Assembly (NCBI GenBank): GCA_041396245.1
Contig: JAWKYW010000014.1
Span: 1 to 64,000, forward strand
Source of the DNA: Desulfobacillus sp041396245
Lineage (GTDB): Bacteria; Pseudomonadota; Gammaproteobacteria; Burkholderiales; Rhodocyclaceae
Length of the DNA stretch: 64,000 bases
Reading direction: 5' to 3'
The first letter of the stretch is position 1; each line of letters starts with the position of its first letter. Shown here one piece after another: positions 34,819 to 43,980 of the stretch. Both the position numbers and the translations under genes were made by a program. The notes under the pieces were generated by a model that was given only the letters and a program-made list of their open reading frames with translations, had not been told where the DNA came from and did no database searches.

Positions 34819-35621
34819 ACGACGAACTGCGCGACGAAAAGCTGTCCCGCCTCTACCGCGAGGCCGGCGGCGCCGAACCGCCGGCGGCGCTGGATGCGGC
34901 CATCCTCGCCGCCGCGCGCGCCGCCGCGGCGGCCGCCGCGCCGCGCCGCCGCACCTGGTGGCAATCCTGGACGCTGCCGATGGGCGTCGCCGCCACGGTG
35001 GTACTGACGGCGACGCTGACACTGATGGTGCAGCGGGAACAGGAACGGCCGGCGCCCGAGGCGGCGACGGAAGGCGCGCCGCTCGTCGCGCCGGTTGCCG
35101 CGCCGCAGGAAAGGAAGGCGGATGCCGCCGGTCTCGCCGAGAAACCGGCCGCGCCGTCGCCCGGCGCGAAGCGGGAAGCCGTGCCGAGCGAAGCGGAACG
35201 CCCGGCGGACCCCGCACCTGCTCCCGCCCCTGCACCTGCACCTGCACCTGCACCTGCACCTGCGTCCGTCCCGCGCCCTTTTGTTGCCGAACCCAAATCC
35301 CGGCCGGCGGCAGGCGCCATCGCGCCCCGTGCGCCCATGGCGGAGCCCGTCGAGTCGGTGGCCCCGGCCAGGCCGGCGGCCGTCATGCGTCGGCAGGCCG
35401 CGCCTGCCGCCGATGCCGTCGATGCCGTCGAATCGCGCGCCAAGTCCGCGCCGCTGCGCAAGGAAGCGGTCGGCGCCGCGCTGGCGCGCGCACCTGGGCA
35501 GTGGCTGGAAGAGATCCGCCAGTTGAAGCAGCAGGGAAAGGATGAGGAAGCCGCCGGGGCGCTGGCGGAATTCAGGAAGGCCTATCCGGACTACCGGCTG
35601 CCGGAAGACTTGCGTCAATAA
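34815..35621 (+). CDS. membrane protein with Ala-Pro repeats, probable anti-sigma partner
   Basis: This 268-residue protein has a cytoplasmic N terminus (about 1-55; LSRLYREAGGAEPPAALDAA), one membrane segment (LPMGVAATVVLTATLTLMV) and a long Pro/Ala/Arg-rich periplasmic part. That part carries an (Ala-Pro)n tract and a C-terminal helix (WLEEIRQLKQQGKDEEAAGA). Position and topology fit an anti-sigma factor for the coupled ECF sigma gene, but no zinc-binding anti-sigma motif is visible. The C-terminal part resembles short tail domains seen after ECF sigma genes. Confidence 0.8.
   Translation: MNDELRDEKLSRLYREAGGAEPPAALDAAILAAARAAAAAAAPRRRTWWQSWTLPMGVAATVVLTATLTLMVQREQERPAPEAATEGAPLVAPVAAPQERKADAAGLAEKPAAPSPGAKREAVPSEAERPADPAPAPAPAPAPAPAPAPASVPRPFVAEPKSRPAAGAIAPRAPMAEPVESVAPARPAAVMRRQAAPAADAVDAVESRAKSAPLRKEAVGAALARAPGQWLEEIRQLKQQGKDEEAAGALAEFRKAYPDYRLPEDLRQ
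35221..35268 (+). repeat. hexanucleotide tandem repeat inside the anti-sigma candidate
   Basis: About eight near-perfect copies of a six-base unit (CCTGCA/CCTGCT/CCCGCC) encode the Ala-Pro tract. Copy-number changes would lengthen or shorten the periplasmic linker by two residues each without shifting the frame. Confidence 0.8.
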
Positions 35622-35677
35622 GGCAAAGCGAACGACCGTCGCCCCCTTCCGTGGGAAGGGGGCGGGGGATGGCCAAC

Positions 35678-35914
35678 CTAGCTGGCGCGGTCCAGCAGGG
35701 CCATTTCCGCTTCGTGCTCGCAGTGAAACAGCGCGCCTTCGGCCGTCTGGATCACGTAACCGCAGTCGAGGTGCGCCCAGTCGTCCATCCTGAAGGCGTC
35801 GCTGCATTTGCCGTGCGCGATCATGTAAACGATCTTGCCGAAGATGACATAGCCGACGCCGACGATGTCGCCCAGGCGTATCTGTTCCCCGCAGGAATAG
35901 CATGGTGCCGTCAC
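35678..35914 (-). CDS. small cysteine-containing protein
   Basis: This 78-residue protein starts at GTG (35914) with a strong AAGGAGG ribosome site 7 bases upstream, which supports it as a real gene. It opens TAPCYSCGEQIRLGDIVGVG and has further Cys/His (HGKCSDAF, HLDCGYVI, LFHCEHEAEM), so a small zinc-ribbon fold is likely. Function is unknown. It faces the sigma/anti-sigma pair convergently. Confidence 0.75.
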   Translation of the reverse strand: MTAPCYSCGEQIRLGDIVGVGYVIFGKIVYMIAHGKCSDAFRMDDWAHLDCGYVIQTAEGALFHCEHEAEMALLDRAS

Positions 35915-36100
35915 GGTTCCCCCTCCTTGTTTATCTTTTTATGAAATCCTGCACCACCGTAACACAAGTGGCGTGAGGGGGGAAGACACGCTTCAGGGAG
36001 GCATGCGGCAGGCAGCACGGCCAGCGCCAGTAATCTCCTAACCCCGATTGTCTTCCGCCTCCGTTTGAGGGCATGCAAACCCATTTTTTCGGAGGCTGAC

Positions 36101-36859
36101 ATGCAAAAACTTCTTGCGCTCCTCGCGCTGTCGATTCTTTCAGGCTGTGCTTCGGTGGCGGATGCCGGCCGCCTGGCCGAGGTGGAAATCGTCAGCAGCA
36201 CGAGCGGACAGAAACTGGAAACCTGGCGCCACGGCGGACGCCTGTATGTGGCCGGCACGCCGGGCGAGCGCTATGGCGTGCGGCTGGTCAACCGCAGCGG
36301 CGGGCGGCTGCTGGCGGTGCTCTCGGTCGACGGCGTGAATGCCGTCAGCGGCGAGACGGCGTCGGTGCGGCAGTCGGGCTATGTGCTGGGCCCATGGCAG
36401 TCGGCTGAAATACGCGGCTGGCGCAAGAGCCTCGACGACGTGGCGGCCTTTTACTTCACCGCCCTGCCGGACGCCTATGCCGCGCGCACCGGGCGCCCGG
36501 ACAACGTCGGCGTCATCGGCGTGGCGCTGTTCCGGGAACGTGCCGCGCCGCGCCCGGCGCCGCTGCCCTACGGCGCCGTGTCGAAGCGGGCGCCGGCCGC
36601 GGCGGCGCAGGACGCCTTGGGCGAGGGACGGGCGCGGCAGGAGGCGGAGCGGCTCGGCACCGGCCACGGCGAGCGCCTGAACGATCCGACCCGCCATACG
36701 GATTTCCGCCGCGCCGGCAAGGCGCCGGCGGAAGTGCTGACGATCCATTACGATTCGCGCGAAAACCTGGTGGCGCGCGGCATCATCCCGCGGCTGCCGC
36801 ACCATGCCGATCCGCAGCCGTTTCCCGGCGGTTTCGTGCCCGACCCGGACCGCTCCTGA
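36101..36859 (+). CDS. uncharacterised lipoprotein
   Basis: This 252-residue exported lipoprotein has signal MQKLLALLALSILSGC, with Cys16 as the lipidated residue. The body contains VEIVSSTSGQKLETWRHGGR, ERYGVRLVNRSGGRLLAVLS and DGVNAVSGETASVRQSGYVL. It ends in a region with HTDFRRAGKAPAEVLTIHYD and a Pro-rich tail. ATG at 36101 has CGGAGG upstream. The fold may be a beta-sandwich; I do not know its role. Confidence 0.82.
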   Translation: MQKLLALLALSILSGCASVADAGRLAEVEIVSSTSGQKLETWRHGGRLYVAGTPGERYGVRLVNRSGGRLLAVLSVDGVNAVSGETASVRQSGYVLGPWQSAEIRGWRKSLDDVAAFYFTALPDAYAARTGRPDNVGVIGVALFRERAAPRPAPLPYGAVSKRAPAAAAQDALGEGRARQEAERLGTGHGERLNDPTRHTDFRRAGKAPAEVLTIHYDSRENLVARGIIPRLPHHADPQPFPGGFVPDPDRS

Positions 36860-36865
36860 GGCGAT

Positions 36866-38431
36866 TCAGTCGGGCTTGCCGAGGGAGAAGATATCGTAGG
36901 CGGCGCCCCGCTCGATGGGCGCGCCGGCGACATGGGTCAGCCTGCGGCCGTCCAGGACGAAGGGAACGCGCTTGCCGGGCCTGAGCACGTGCGGCGCCAC
37001 GATGACCGCCGCCTGGTCGTCGAGGGAGGGGACATGGGGCAGCACGATCGCCCTGGCGGGCGGACGGCTGGCGGCGCTGCCGCTCCAGGAGATCGTGGTC
37101 GGCACGGCGAAGGGCGCATATTTCTGCAGGCCGAGGGCGGTTCGGCGCGATTCCCCGCTGACGAGGCGACGCACCAGGCAGAGGTGAACCTGGCTGCGGT
37201 CCGGAGAACGCACGCCGACCAGGGCGCCGACGGACAGGGCGCTGCATTCGCCGCTGAGGTACTGCAGGGCGAAACCGGTCGGGCTCTCGTTGCTGACGGA
37301 CCATTCGCTCAGTTCGATGGCGCCTGCTTCCTGATCGCAGGAGTCGTCGCGGCGGCGCTTCAGCGTGGTGCCAGACAGGAGCGACCAGAGGTCGTCGAGG
37401 CCGACGGCGAGTTCGACCCTCGGCTTGAAATGCTGGCGCGGGAAACGGCGCAGGGGCGGCGTGCTCCACAGCGCCAGCAGGTTCCTCAGCATGACCAGAT
37501 ACTGCGGGCGATGGGCTACGCTCGGCAGGCCGATTTTCGAAGGCAGCACGCCGTGCTCGAGCGCGTCGATCTGGCTGCGCAGCGTCTTCAGCAGGGGCGT
37601 GCAGTCGAGCAGCAGGTCGCCGTCGTGGCGCTCGATGTTGTGCCATTTCCGCAGGGAGCGCCCCGGTCCGTCCGCGTTGCGCCGGATCAGGAAGCATCCC
37701 TCGCCGGGGGCGGGTTCGCCGTGGAAGAAGGTCAGATCCCGCAACTCGGCCAGACCGGCGAAGCGATCCAGATAGAAGCGCACTCGGTCGAGTTCGCCCG
37801 GGGCCAACTGCACCGGCTCGGCAAGCCCCAGCAGGATCGTCTTCAGGTACAGCAGCCTCGGCGAACGACCGGCTGCCAGAGGCGCCTCGCCGGTCGCCGT
37901 GCCCGCGTCGCGTGCCATGCGGTACAGCTGGTGCAGGCTGTGCCAGGCGGATTTGGAGCCCGGCGCGTAGGCCCGATAGGCCAGCACCAGCCGCCGCCGC
38001 TCCATCTCCATGGCGCTGGCCAGGGCCCCGGGCAGCAGATCGGCATTGCCCCAGCGGCGCCAGCCGGCCCGGATCCTGCCGGCGACCGTCCTGTAACCAC
38101 GCGCATGGGCCTTGAGCAGGTCGTTGCCGACGACCACTTTGTGCTGCTGCGCCGCCGGGAGGGGGTGGCGGGCCTGGTCCAGCCCGGCCTCGAAGGCGGC
38201 AGTGATGCGCCGGGTTTCGTCGGCCAGGATGTCCAGCATCTTCAGGCGGGCGCGAACGCCCGATGACGCGCCCGGGCGTTGCAACTGCTCCCTGATCGCC
38301 GCGGCGGCCTCTTCGGGCGGCGCGCCGGCCAGCGACGCCAGCCAGGCCCGCAGCATTTCCGGATGCAGGCCCGCGGCGAAGGCCTGGCCGCCTTCGGGCA
38401 ACAGGGACACCAATGAATGCAGCGGAAACAC
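36866..38431 (-). CDS. PilZ-like domain protein, paralogue 1
   Basis: This 521-residue protein begins at GTG 38431, with AAAGGA about 8 bases upstream. The long N-terminal part is helical; from about residue 340 a beta domain contains FKPRVELAVGLDDLWSLL and then WSVSNESPTGFALQYL. The latter carries NxSxxG (residues 381-386), the second half of the PilZ cyclic-di-GMP signature, with basic residues before it. It is clearly a paralogue of the next gene. A cyclic-di-GMP effector role is inference; the RxxxR half is not clean. Confidence 0.7.
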   Translation of the reverse strand: MFPLHSLVSLLPEGGQAFAAGLHPEMLRAWLASLAGAPPEEAAAAIREQLQRPGASSGVRARLKMLDILADETRRITAAFEAGLDQARHPLPAAQQHKVVVGNDLLKAHARGYRTVAGRIRAGWRRWGNADLLPGALASAMEMERRRLVLAYRAYAPGSKSAWHSLHQLYRMARDAGTATGEAPLAAGRSPRLLYLKTILLGLAEPVQLAPGELDRVRFYLDRFAGLAELRDLTFFHGEPAPGEGCFLIRRNADGPGRSLRKWHNIERHDGDLLLDCTPLLKTLRSQIDALEHGVLPSKIGLPSVAHRPQYLVMLRNLLALWSTPPLRRFPRQHFKPRVELAVGLDDLWSLLSGTTLKRRRDDSCDQEAGAIELSEWSVSNESPTGFALQYLSGECSALSVGALVGVRSPDRSQVHLCLVRRLVSGESRRTALGLQKYAPFAVPTTISWSGSAASRPPARAIVLPHVPSLDDQAAVIVAPHVLRPGKRVPFVLDGRRLTHVAGAPIERGAAYDIFSLGKPD

Positions 38432-38553
38432 GCCCGGGATTCCTTTCCCGTGGAAGGGTGTTGGCGGAAAACCTTACAAGGATGGCATAAGACGGGCACG
38501 TCGCCAATCCCTTCCGTCGCCTGCGCCCGCCGCCGGGCGGCGGGCCGCGGGGT

Positions 38554-40143
38554 TCAGCTTGCGACGGCGACGGCCGGCGACGGGGCGGGCTGGCCCGCCG
38601 GGACGAAGGGAACGAGGGCGAAGACCTCGCAGCCCGGGCACTGCTCGACCGGCTTGCCGACCGACAGGCGCAGCGGGCCCTTGCGCTGTTGCAGGTAGAC
38701 CGGGACGCCGGGCTGGAGGGCCTGCGCCGGCGCCAGCAGGGCCGGCCCGTCGCCGGCCGAAGGCAGCCTGGCCAGGACGATCACGCGCACCGCCCTGGCC
38801 TGCGTGCGGCCCCGCTTGTCGGTGGTTTCGACCGAGACCATGGTCGGCATGCCGCCGGGCGCGAGTTTCTGCAGGCCCAGCTCGAGGCTTTGCAGGTCGC
38901 CGGTAACGACGCGCCGCGTCAGGCAGATGTGCACCACGCCCTGGTCGCGCGGGCGCAGGCCGACGACTTCGCCGACGCGCACCGGCGCGGCGTTGCCGGC
39001 AAGGTACTGCAGGGAGAAGCCGCCCGGGCTCTCGTTGCCGATGGCCCATTCACTGGTATCGATCTTCACCGGCAGGTCGTCGGTGCGGCGGCGGTTGGCC
39101 GGACCGGCGAGGTAGGTCCACAGCAGGTCGAAGCCGACGACGAGATCCACGCGCGGCTTGAACTTCTGCCGGCTGAAGCGGCGCATCGGCGGCGCGCTCC
39201 AGAGCCGGTGCAGGTTGCGCATGAGGGCCACGTATTGCGGCTGGCGCGCCGCCAGGGGCAGGCCGAGGCGGGCCGGTTCGACGCCTTTCTCGATGCCGCC
39301 GATCTGCCCCTGCAGCCTGGTCAGCAGGTGGCTGCAGCGCAGCACGAGGTCACCCGCCTCCACCGGCGTGTTGCCGATGCGCACCAGCGAGCGGCCGGCG
39401 CGGGCGTCCCGGGGCTTGATGAGGAAACAGGCGTCGAGGGCGTCCTTGCCCTTCATGGCGGCTTGCGCCTCTTCGAGCCGGACGTATTTGGCATGGCGCT
39501 CGACATAGAAGCGCACGCTTTCCAGCTGGCCCGGCGCAAGCTTGGTCGGCTCGGCGAAATCGAGCAGCAGGGCGTTCAGGTAGATCTGTTCGGCACTGGC
39601 GCGAAAGCCCGACGGCTTGTGCGCGGCGAAGCCGTTTTCCCGGGCGATGCGATACAGGCGATGCAGTTCCGTCCAGGCCGACTTGGAGCCGCGGGCGTAG
39701 ACGCGGTAGGCCAGATCGAGGCGCTGGGCCTGGAATTCCATGGCGCGCAGGGTCGCCAGGCGCAGCGGCCTGGCAAAGCCGAGGCCGATCCATTTGTGGC
39801 TGATCTCGTCGGCGATGCCGGCATAGCAGCCGGCCAGCGTTTTCATCAGGGCATGGGTGGCGATGAAAACCAGCTGCACGTCCTGCCCGAGGGGCAGGGC
39901 GCTGGCGGCCAGCTGGCGCTCCACGTCCCGCACCAGGTGGTGGACGGTGTCGAGCGAAGCCTCGAGCAGCTTGATTCGCGTCCGGCTGTTGGCGCTGCGC
40001 TGGCGTTGCAGCTCGTGCATCAGGGCCTGGGCGGCAACCCCGGGCCGCTCGACGGGCAGGGTGGCGAGCCAGGCCCGGAAGCGTTCCGGGTCGAACGCGG
40101 CAGCATTGCCGCCATGCGGAAGCAGACCGTTCATCAATTTCAT
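38554..40143 (-). CDS. PilZ-like domain protein, paralogue 2
   Basis: This 529-residue protein is similar along its length to the one at 36866. Shared landmarks are VYARGSKSAWTELHRLYRIA near 155, a middle region FSRQKFKPRVDLVVGFDLLW near 325, and NESPGG at 370-375 within WAIGNESPGGFSLQYL. A C-terminal CPGC pair (VEQCPGCEVFALV) is present only here. The two genes lie in tandem with about 120 bases between and probably arose by duplication. The family is not one I can name. Confidence 0.72.
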   Translation of the reverse strand: MKLMNGLLPHGGNAAAFDPERFRAWLATLPVERPGVAAQALMHELQRQRSANSRTRIKLLEASLDTVHHLVRDVERQLAASALPLGQDVQLVFIATHALMKTLAGCYAGIADEISHKWIGLGFARPLRLATLRAMEFQAQRLDLAYRVYARGSKSAWTELHRLYRIARENGFAAHKPSGFRASAEQIYLNALLLDFAEPTKLAPGQLESVRFYVERHAKYVRLEEAQAAMKGKDALDACFLIKPRDARAGRSLVRIGNTPVEAGDLVLRCSHLLTRLQGQIGGIEKGVEPARLGLPLAARQPQYVALMRNLHRLWSAPPMRRFSRQKFKPRVDLVVGFDLLWTYLAGPANRRRTDDLPVKIDTSEWAIGNESPGGFSLQYLAGNAAPVRVGEVVGLRPRDQGVVHICLTRRVVTGDLQSLELGLQKLAPGGMPTMVSVETTDKRGRTQARAVRVIVLARLPSAGDGPALLAPAQALQPGVPVYLQQRKGPLRLSVGKPVEQCPGCEVFALVPFVPAGQPAPSPAVAVAS

Positions 40144-40624
40144 GCGCGGAGAATCTCATAAGCCCGGCCAATGCGCCAGAGTACAAATTCACGTTTTCCG
40201 CCCGTTCGTCGCGTCCTGCACGCCATTCATTGCCGCTGCCGCCGGCCGGCCGGAACCTAATACATAAACAATTGAAAATTAAAAGAAAACGAAAAGCGGG
40301 GTGGCAAGTTGCTTTCCGCTCAGGCAGGTCGGGCGGTCATTCCTTCGTGCGCAAAATCAGCCAAGGTTTTGCGGAGTATTTCCATGCCATTGATGGAAAA
40401 CGGATTTAAAAAGTTTTTTGCGCAGGCATAAAACTTGTAATTGAGCTACCGAAGTGCTTCCCGGCGGACCCGTTCCGGCGAGGGGGCATGTTCAGGCAGC
40501 ACCTGTTTTGGATACGGCCGGCAGCCCGTCGAGGCGGGCACCGGCCGCCACCGGAACATCGTCTTGGGAGGATCTTCGGCCGCCGCCGGAGGTGAGGACT
40601 GGGCCAATCGGAAGGATCGAGGAC
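40144..40624. promoter_or_regulatory. gene-free, A/T-richer region upstream of the hydrogenase operon
   Basis: This 480-base stretch has no convincing gene. The part from 40255 to 40445 is markedly A/T-rich and likely carries the hyb promoter. An inverted repeat TTTCCAT-N7-ATGGAAA lies at 40379-40399. TGGCAAGTTGC at 40302 resembles a sigma-54 site, but its spacing is too short. The 180 bases before hybO form an untranslated leader with a GGAAGGATCGAGG ribosome site. Confidence 0.5.
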
Positions 40625-41764
40625 ATGAGCGAAACCTATATCGAAGAAACGACGGAAGCCGCCGCCACGGTGGCCAGCCGGCTCCGCATCGACCGGCGCG
40701 AGTTCATGCAGTTCTGCGCCGCCACGGCGGCCACCCTGGGCCTGTCGACGGGCGCCGAGGCGGCCATCGCCAAGGCCGTCGAGAAGGCCAAGCGGCCCTC
40801 CGTCATCTGGCTGCACTTCCAGGAATGCACCGGCTGCTCGGAATCGCTGCTGCGCGCCGAGCATCCGACGCTGGAGAAGCTGATCCTCGACGTCATTTCG
40901 CTCGACTACCACGAGACGCTGATGGCCGCCGCCGGCCACCAGGCCGAGGCGGCGCGCAAGGCCGCCATGAAGGCCAACAAGGGCAAGTACATCCTGGTCG
41001 TCGAAGGCGCCATCCCCGTCGCCCAGAACGGCATCTACTGCAAGATCGGCGGCCATACCGCCATCGACATGCTGAAGGAATGCGCCGCCGACGCCGCCGC
41101 GGTCATCGCCATCGGCTCCTGCGCCTCCTGGGGCGGCATGCCCTCGACCGATCCCAACCCGACCGGCTCATCCGGCGTCGCCGACGTGCTCGGCAAGCCG
41201 GTGGTGACGATTCCCGGCTGCCCGCCCAACCCCTACAACTTCCTCGCCACGGCGGTGCATTTCCTCACCTTCGGCAGCCTGCCCGAGCTCGACCAGCTCG
41301 GCCGGCCGAAATTCGCCTACGGCCGCATCATCCACGAGCACTGCGAGCGCCGCGCCCACTTCGACGCCGGCCGCTTCGCCCACGAATTCGGCGACGAGGG
41401 CCACCGCAAGGGCTACTGCCTCTACAAGCTCGGCTGCAAGGGGCCGGAGACCTACGCCAACTGTTCGACCATCGGCTTCGGCGATGTCGGCGAATCGAAC
41501 TGGCCGGTGGCCTGCGGCCACCCCTGCATCGGCTGCAGCGAGAAGGGCGTCGGCTTCACCAAGCCGATCCACATGACGGCGCAGCTGAAGGGCATGAGCC
41601 CGCCGGCCTCCTACCCGGGCGTGGTCGAGCAGCAGGGCAAGTCGAGCTTCGCCTCCGCCGCGGCGCTGGCGGCGATCGCCGGCGCGGCGGCCGGCGGCGC
41701 CGCCATGCTGGCCAAGAACCTCGGCAAGCAGGACGAATCCGCCGCCCGGAAGAAAGGCGAGTGA
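40625..41764 (+). CDS. hybO: [NiFe] hydrogenase small subunit (HybO type)
   Basis: This electron-transfer subunit of a membrane-bound uptake hydrogenase has 379 residues. A twin-arginine signal is present (Arg24-Arg25 in DRREFMQF) and cluster ligands begin with ECTGC (Cys68, Cys71). Further cysteines lie in GSCASWGG, PGCPPNP, HCERRAHF, GYCLYKLGCKG and HPCIGCSEKG. A C-terminal hydrophobic segment (SAAALAAIAGAAAGGAAML) anchors it in the membrane from the periplasmic side. It heads hybOABC-hybD-hypC-hybE. Confidence 0.95.
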   Translation: MSETYIEETTEAAATVASRLRIDRREFMQFCAATAATLGLSTGAEAAIAKAVEKAKRPSVIWLHFQECTGCSESLLRAEHPTLEKLILDVISLDYHETLMAAAGHQAEAARKAAMKANKGKYILVVEGAIPVAQNGIYCKIGGHTAIDMLKECAADAAAVIAIGSCASWGGMPSTDPNPTGSSGVADVLGKPVVTIPGCPPNPYNFLATAVHFLTFGSLPELDQLGRPKFAYGRIIHEHCERRAHFDAGRFAHEFGDEGHRKGYCLYKLGCKGPETYANCSTIGFGDVGESNWPVACGHPCIGCSEKGVGFTKPIHMTAQLKGMSPPASYPGVVEQQGKSSFASAAALAAIAGAAAGGAAMLAKNLGKQDESAARKKGE

Positions 41765-41766
41765 CC

Positions 41767-42816
41767 ATGGACCGGCGAAACTTCTTCAAGGCGTCGCTCG
41801 CCGGCGGCGCCGCCCTCGCCACGGGGGCGGCCAGCTGTCCGGCGCAGGCGCGCGAAACCCATCCCATGCCGCCCGAGGCCGTCGGGCTGCTGTTCGATTC
41901 CACACTCTGCGTCGGCTGCAAGGCCTGCGTCGCCGCCTGCAAGCAGGCCAACGGCATGCCGCTGGAGTTTTCCACCAAGGACCAGTACTGGGACACGCCG
42001 CTCGACATCTCCGGCAAGACGCTCAACGTCATCAAGGCCTACCGCAACGGCACCATGGCGGTGAAGGACCGCGAGGAGAACGGCTTCGCCTTCATCAAGA
42101 AGTCGTGCATGCACTGCGTCGATCCCTCCTGCGTCTCGGCCTGCCCGGTCTCGGCCATGAAGAAGGATCCGAAGACCGGCATCGTCAGCTACGACAAGGA
42201 CGCCTGCATCGGCTGCCGCTACTGCGTCGCCGCCTGCCCCTTCGGCGTGCCGCGCTTCACCTACGACTCGGCCACGCCGCAGATCAGCAAGTGCCAGCTC
42301 TGCGTGCATCGCCACAAGGACGGCAAGTACGCCGCCTGCGCCGAAGTCTGCCCGACCGGCGCCACGCTGTACGGCAAGGTCTCGGTGCTGCGCGAGGAGG
42401 CGCAGCGGCGCCTGGCCATGAAGCCCGGCGAGAAGGTCGAGTTCCCGCGCGGCCACCTGCGCGGAGGGCAGGAAAAGGCCCTGCAGGGCGCGCCCGAAGG
42501 CAAGGGCGAAATGCGCCGGCAGGGCTGGACGGATTCTTCCGGCCAGAAATATCCCGGCGTGGCGGCGCAGTATCTCCAGCACGTCTATGGCGAGAAGGAA
42601 TTCGGCGGCACCCAGATGCTGATGCTCTCCGGCGTCTCCTTCGAGAAGCTGGGCTACCCGGACCTGCCGCCGCGTTCCGACGCTGCGCTCTCCGAGGGCC
42701 TGCAGCACACGCTCTATGGCGGCCTCATCGCGCCGATCGCCGTGCTGGGGGCGCTGACTTTCATCGCCAAGCGCAACGTCAAGCCCGACAACGAAGAAGG
42801 AGGCAGCCATGGCTGA
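41767..42816 (+). CDS. hybA: hydrogenase Fe-S electron-transfer subunit HybA
   Basis: HybA connects the small subunit to the membrane quinone-reactive subunit. The 349-residue protein has a Tat signal (MDRRNFFKASLAGGAALATG) and four ferredoxin-type motifs (CVGCKACVAAC, CMHCVDPSC, CIGCRYCVAAC and CQLCVHRHKDG..CAEVCP). It also has a C-terminal membrane segment (LIAPIAVLGALTFIA). It overlaps hybB by 8 bases. Confidence 0.94.
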   Translation: MDRRNFFKASLAGGAALATGAASCPAQARETHPMPPEAVGLLFDSTLCVGCKACVAACKQANGMPLEFSTKDQYWDTPLDISGKTLNVIKAYRNGTMAVKDREENGFAFIKKSCMHCVDPSCVSACPVSAMKKDPKTGIVSYDKDACIGCRYCVAACPFGVPRFTYDSATPQISKCQLCVHRHKDGKYAACAEVCPTGATLYGKVSVLREEAQRRLAMKPGEKVEFPRGHLRGGQEKALQGAPEGKGEMRRQGWTDSSGQKYPGVAAQYLQHVYGEKEFGGTQMLMLSGVSFEKLGYPDLPPRSDAALSEGLQHTLYGGLIAPIAVLGALTFIAKRNVKPDNEEGGSHG

Positions 42817-43966
42817 TCATGCCCACGCGCCGCGCCCGCTCGGCGGCAGCGCGTTCACGCCCTTCACGCTGCTGCTCGGCGTACTCTCGGCGATCGCCGC
42901 CGCCATCCTCCTCTACCGATTCATCTACGGCCTCGGCGCCGTGACCAACCTCAACGACGGCTACCCCTGGGGCATCTGGATCGCCTACGACGTCGTCGTC
43001 GGCTCGGCCTTCGCCTGCGGCGGCTACGCCATGGCGCTGCTGGTCTACATCTTCAACAAGGGGCAGTACCACCCGCTGGTGCGGCCGGCCTTGCTGGCGA
43101 GCCTGTTCGGCTACACGCTGGCCGGCGTCTCCGTCATCTTCGACCTCGGCCGCTGGTGGAACTTCTGGCACATCTTCTGGCCCGGCTACGCCCAGGTGAA
43201 CTCGGTGATGTTCGAGGTGGCGGTCTGCATCTCGGCCTACATCGTGGTGATGTGGATCGAGTTCTCGCCGGCCTTCCTCGAGAAGCTCGGCATGAAGGAC
43301 GTCAAGCAGAAGCTCAACAAGCTGCTGTTCTTCTTCATCGCGCTGGGCGTGCTGCTGCCCTCGATGCACCAGTCCTCGCTCGGCTCGCTGCTGGTGATCT
43401 TCGGCCAGCAGATCCACCCGCTCTGGCAGTCGGGCTGGATGCTGCCGGTGATCTACCTGATGACGGCCATCCTGCTCGGCTTCGCCGTGGTGATCTTCGA
43501 GGCGACGCTGTCCTCGACCGGCTTCAAGCGGCCGCTGGAGACGAAAGTGCTGACGCCGCTGTCGAAGATCATGTTCGGGCTGCTCGCCGCCTACGTCGTT
43601 GTGCGGGTGCTGGACCTGGTCCTGCGCGGCGCGCTCGGCACGGCCTTCGCCGCCACCTGGCAGGCCTTCTGGTTCTGGATCGAGATGGCCGCCTTCGTCG
43701 TGCCGCTGGTGCTGCTGGCGACGGAGGAATCGCGCCGCAGCGCCGCGAAGCTGTTCGTCGGCGCCGTGCTGCTGATGTTCGGCGGCATGCTCCTGCGCAT
43801 CAACGGCTTCCTCGTCGGCTACATGACGGGCGAGGGCTGGAACTATTTCCCCTCGCTTGCCGAACTGATGGTCACCGTCGGCATCATCGCCTTCGAGATC
43901 CTGGCCTACATCGTCATCGTCAGAAAATTCCCCGTGCTGCCCGCCGCGCAGCCGGCCACGCGCTAA
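42809..43966 (+). CDS. hybB: hydrogenase membrane subunit HybB (NrfD/PsrC family)
   Basis: This 385-residue integral membrane protein has about ten hydrophobic segments and passes electrons to quinone. Typical motifs are NLNDGYPWGIWIAYDVVVGS near 48 and PSMHQSSLGSLLVIFGQQIH near 190. It carries no haem ligands as such, in line with NrfD-type subunits. It lies between hybA and hybC. Confidence 0.94.
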   Translation: MADHAHAPRPLGGSAFTPFTLLLGVLSAIAAAILLYRFIYGLGAVTNLNDGYPWGIWIAYDVVVGSAFACGGYAMALLVYIFNKGQYHPLVRPALLASLFGYTLAGVSVIFDLGRWWNFWHIFWPGYAQVNSVMFEVAVCISAYIVVMWIEFSPAFLEKLGMKDVKQKLNKLLFFFIALGVLLPSMHQSSLGSLLVIFGQQIHPLWQSGWMLPVIYLMTAILLGFAVVIFEATLSSTGFKRPLETKVLTPLSKIMFGLLAAYVVVRVLDLVLRGALGTAFAATWQAFWFWIEMAAFVVPLVLLATEESRRSAAKLFVGAVLLMFGGMLLRINGFLVGYMTGEGWNYFPSLAELMVTVGIIAFEILAYIVIVRKFPVLPAAQPATR

Positions 43967-43980
43967 AGGAGAGTTGAAAA

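Noticed and set aside
35221..35268. Hexanucleotide tandem repeat as a CRISPR or phase-variation switch
   Set aside because: The unit is 6 bases, in frame and coding for Ala-Pro; it cannot switch the frame and has no spacers.
40302..40312. TGGCAAGTTGC as a sigma-54 promoter for the hydrogenase operon
   Set aside because: The GG and GC elements are too close; sigma-54 promoters need about 10 bases between them.
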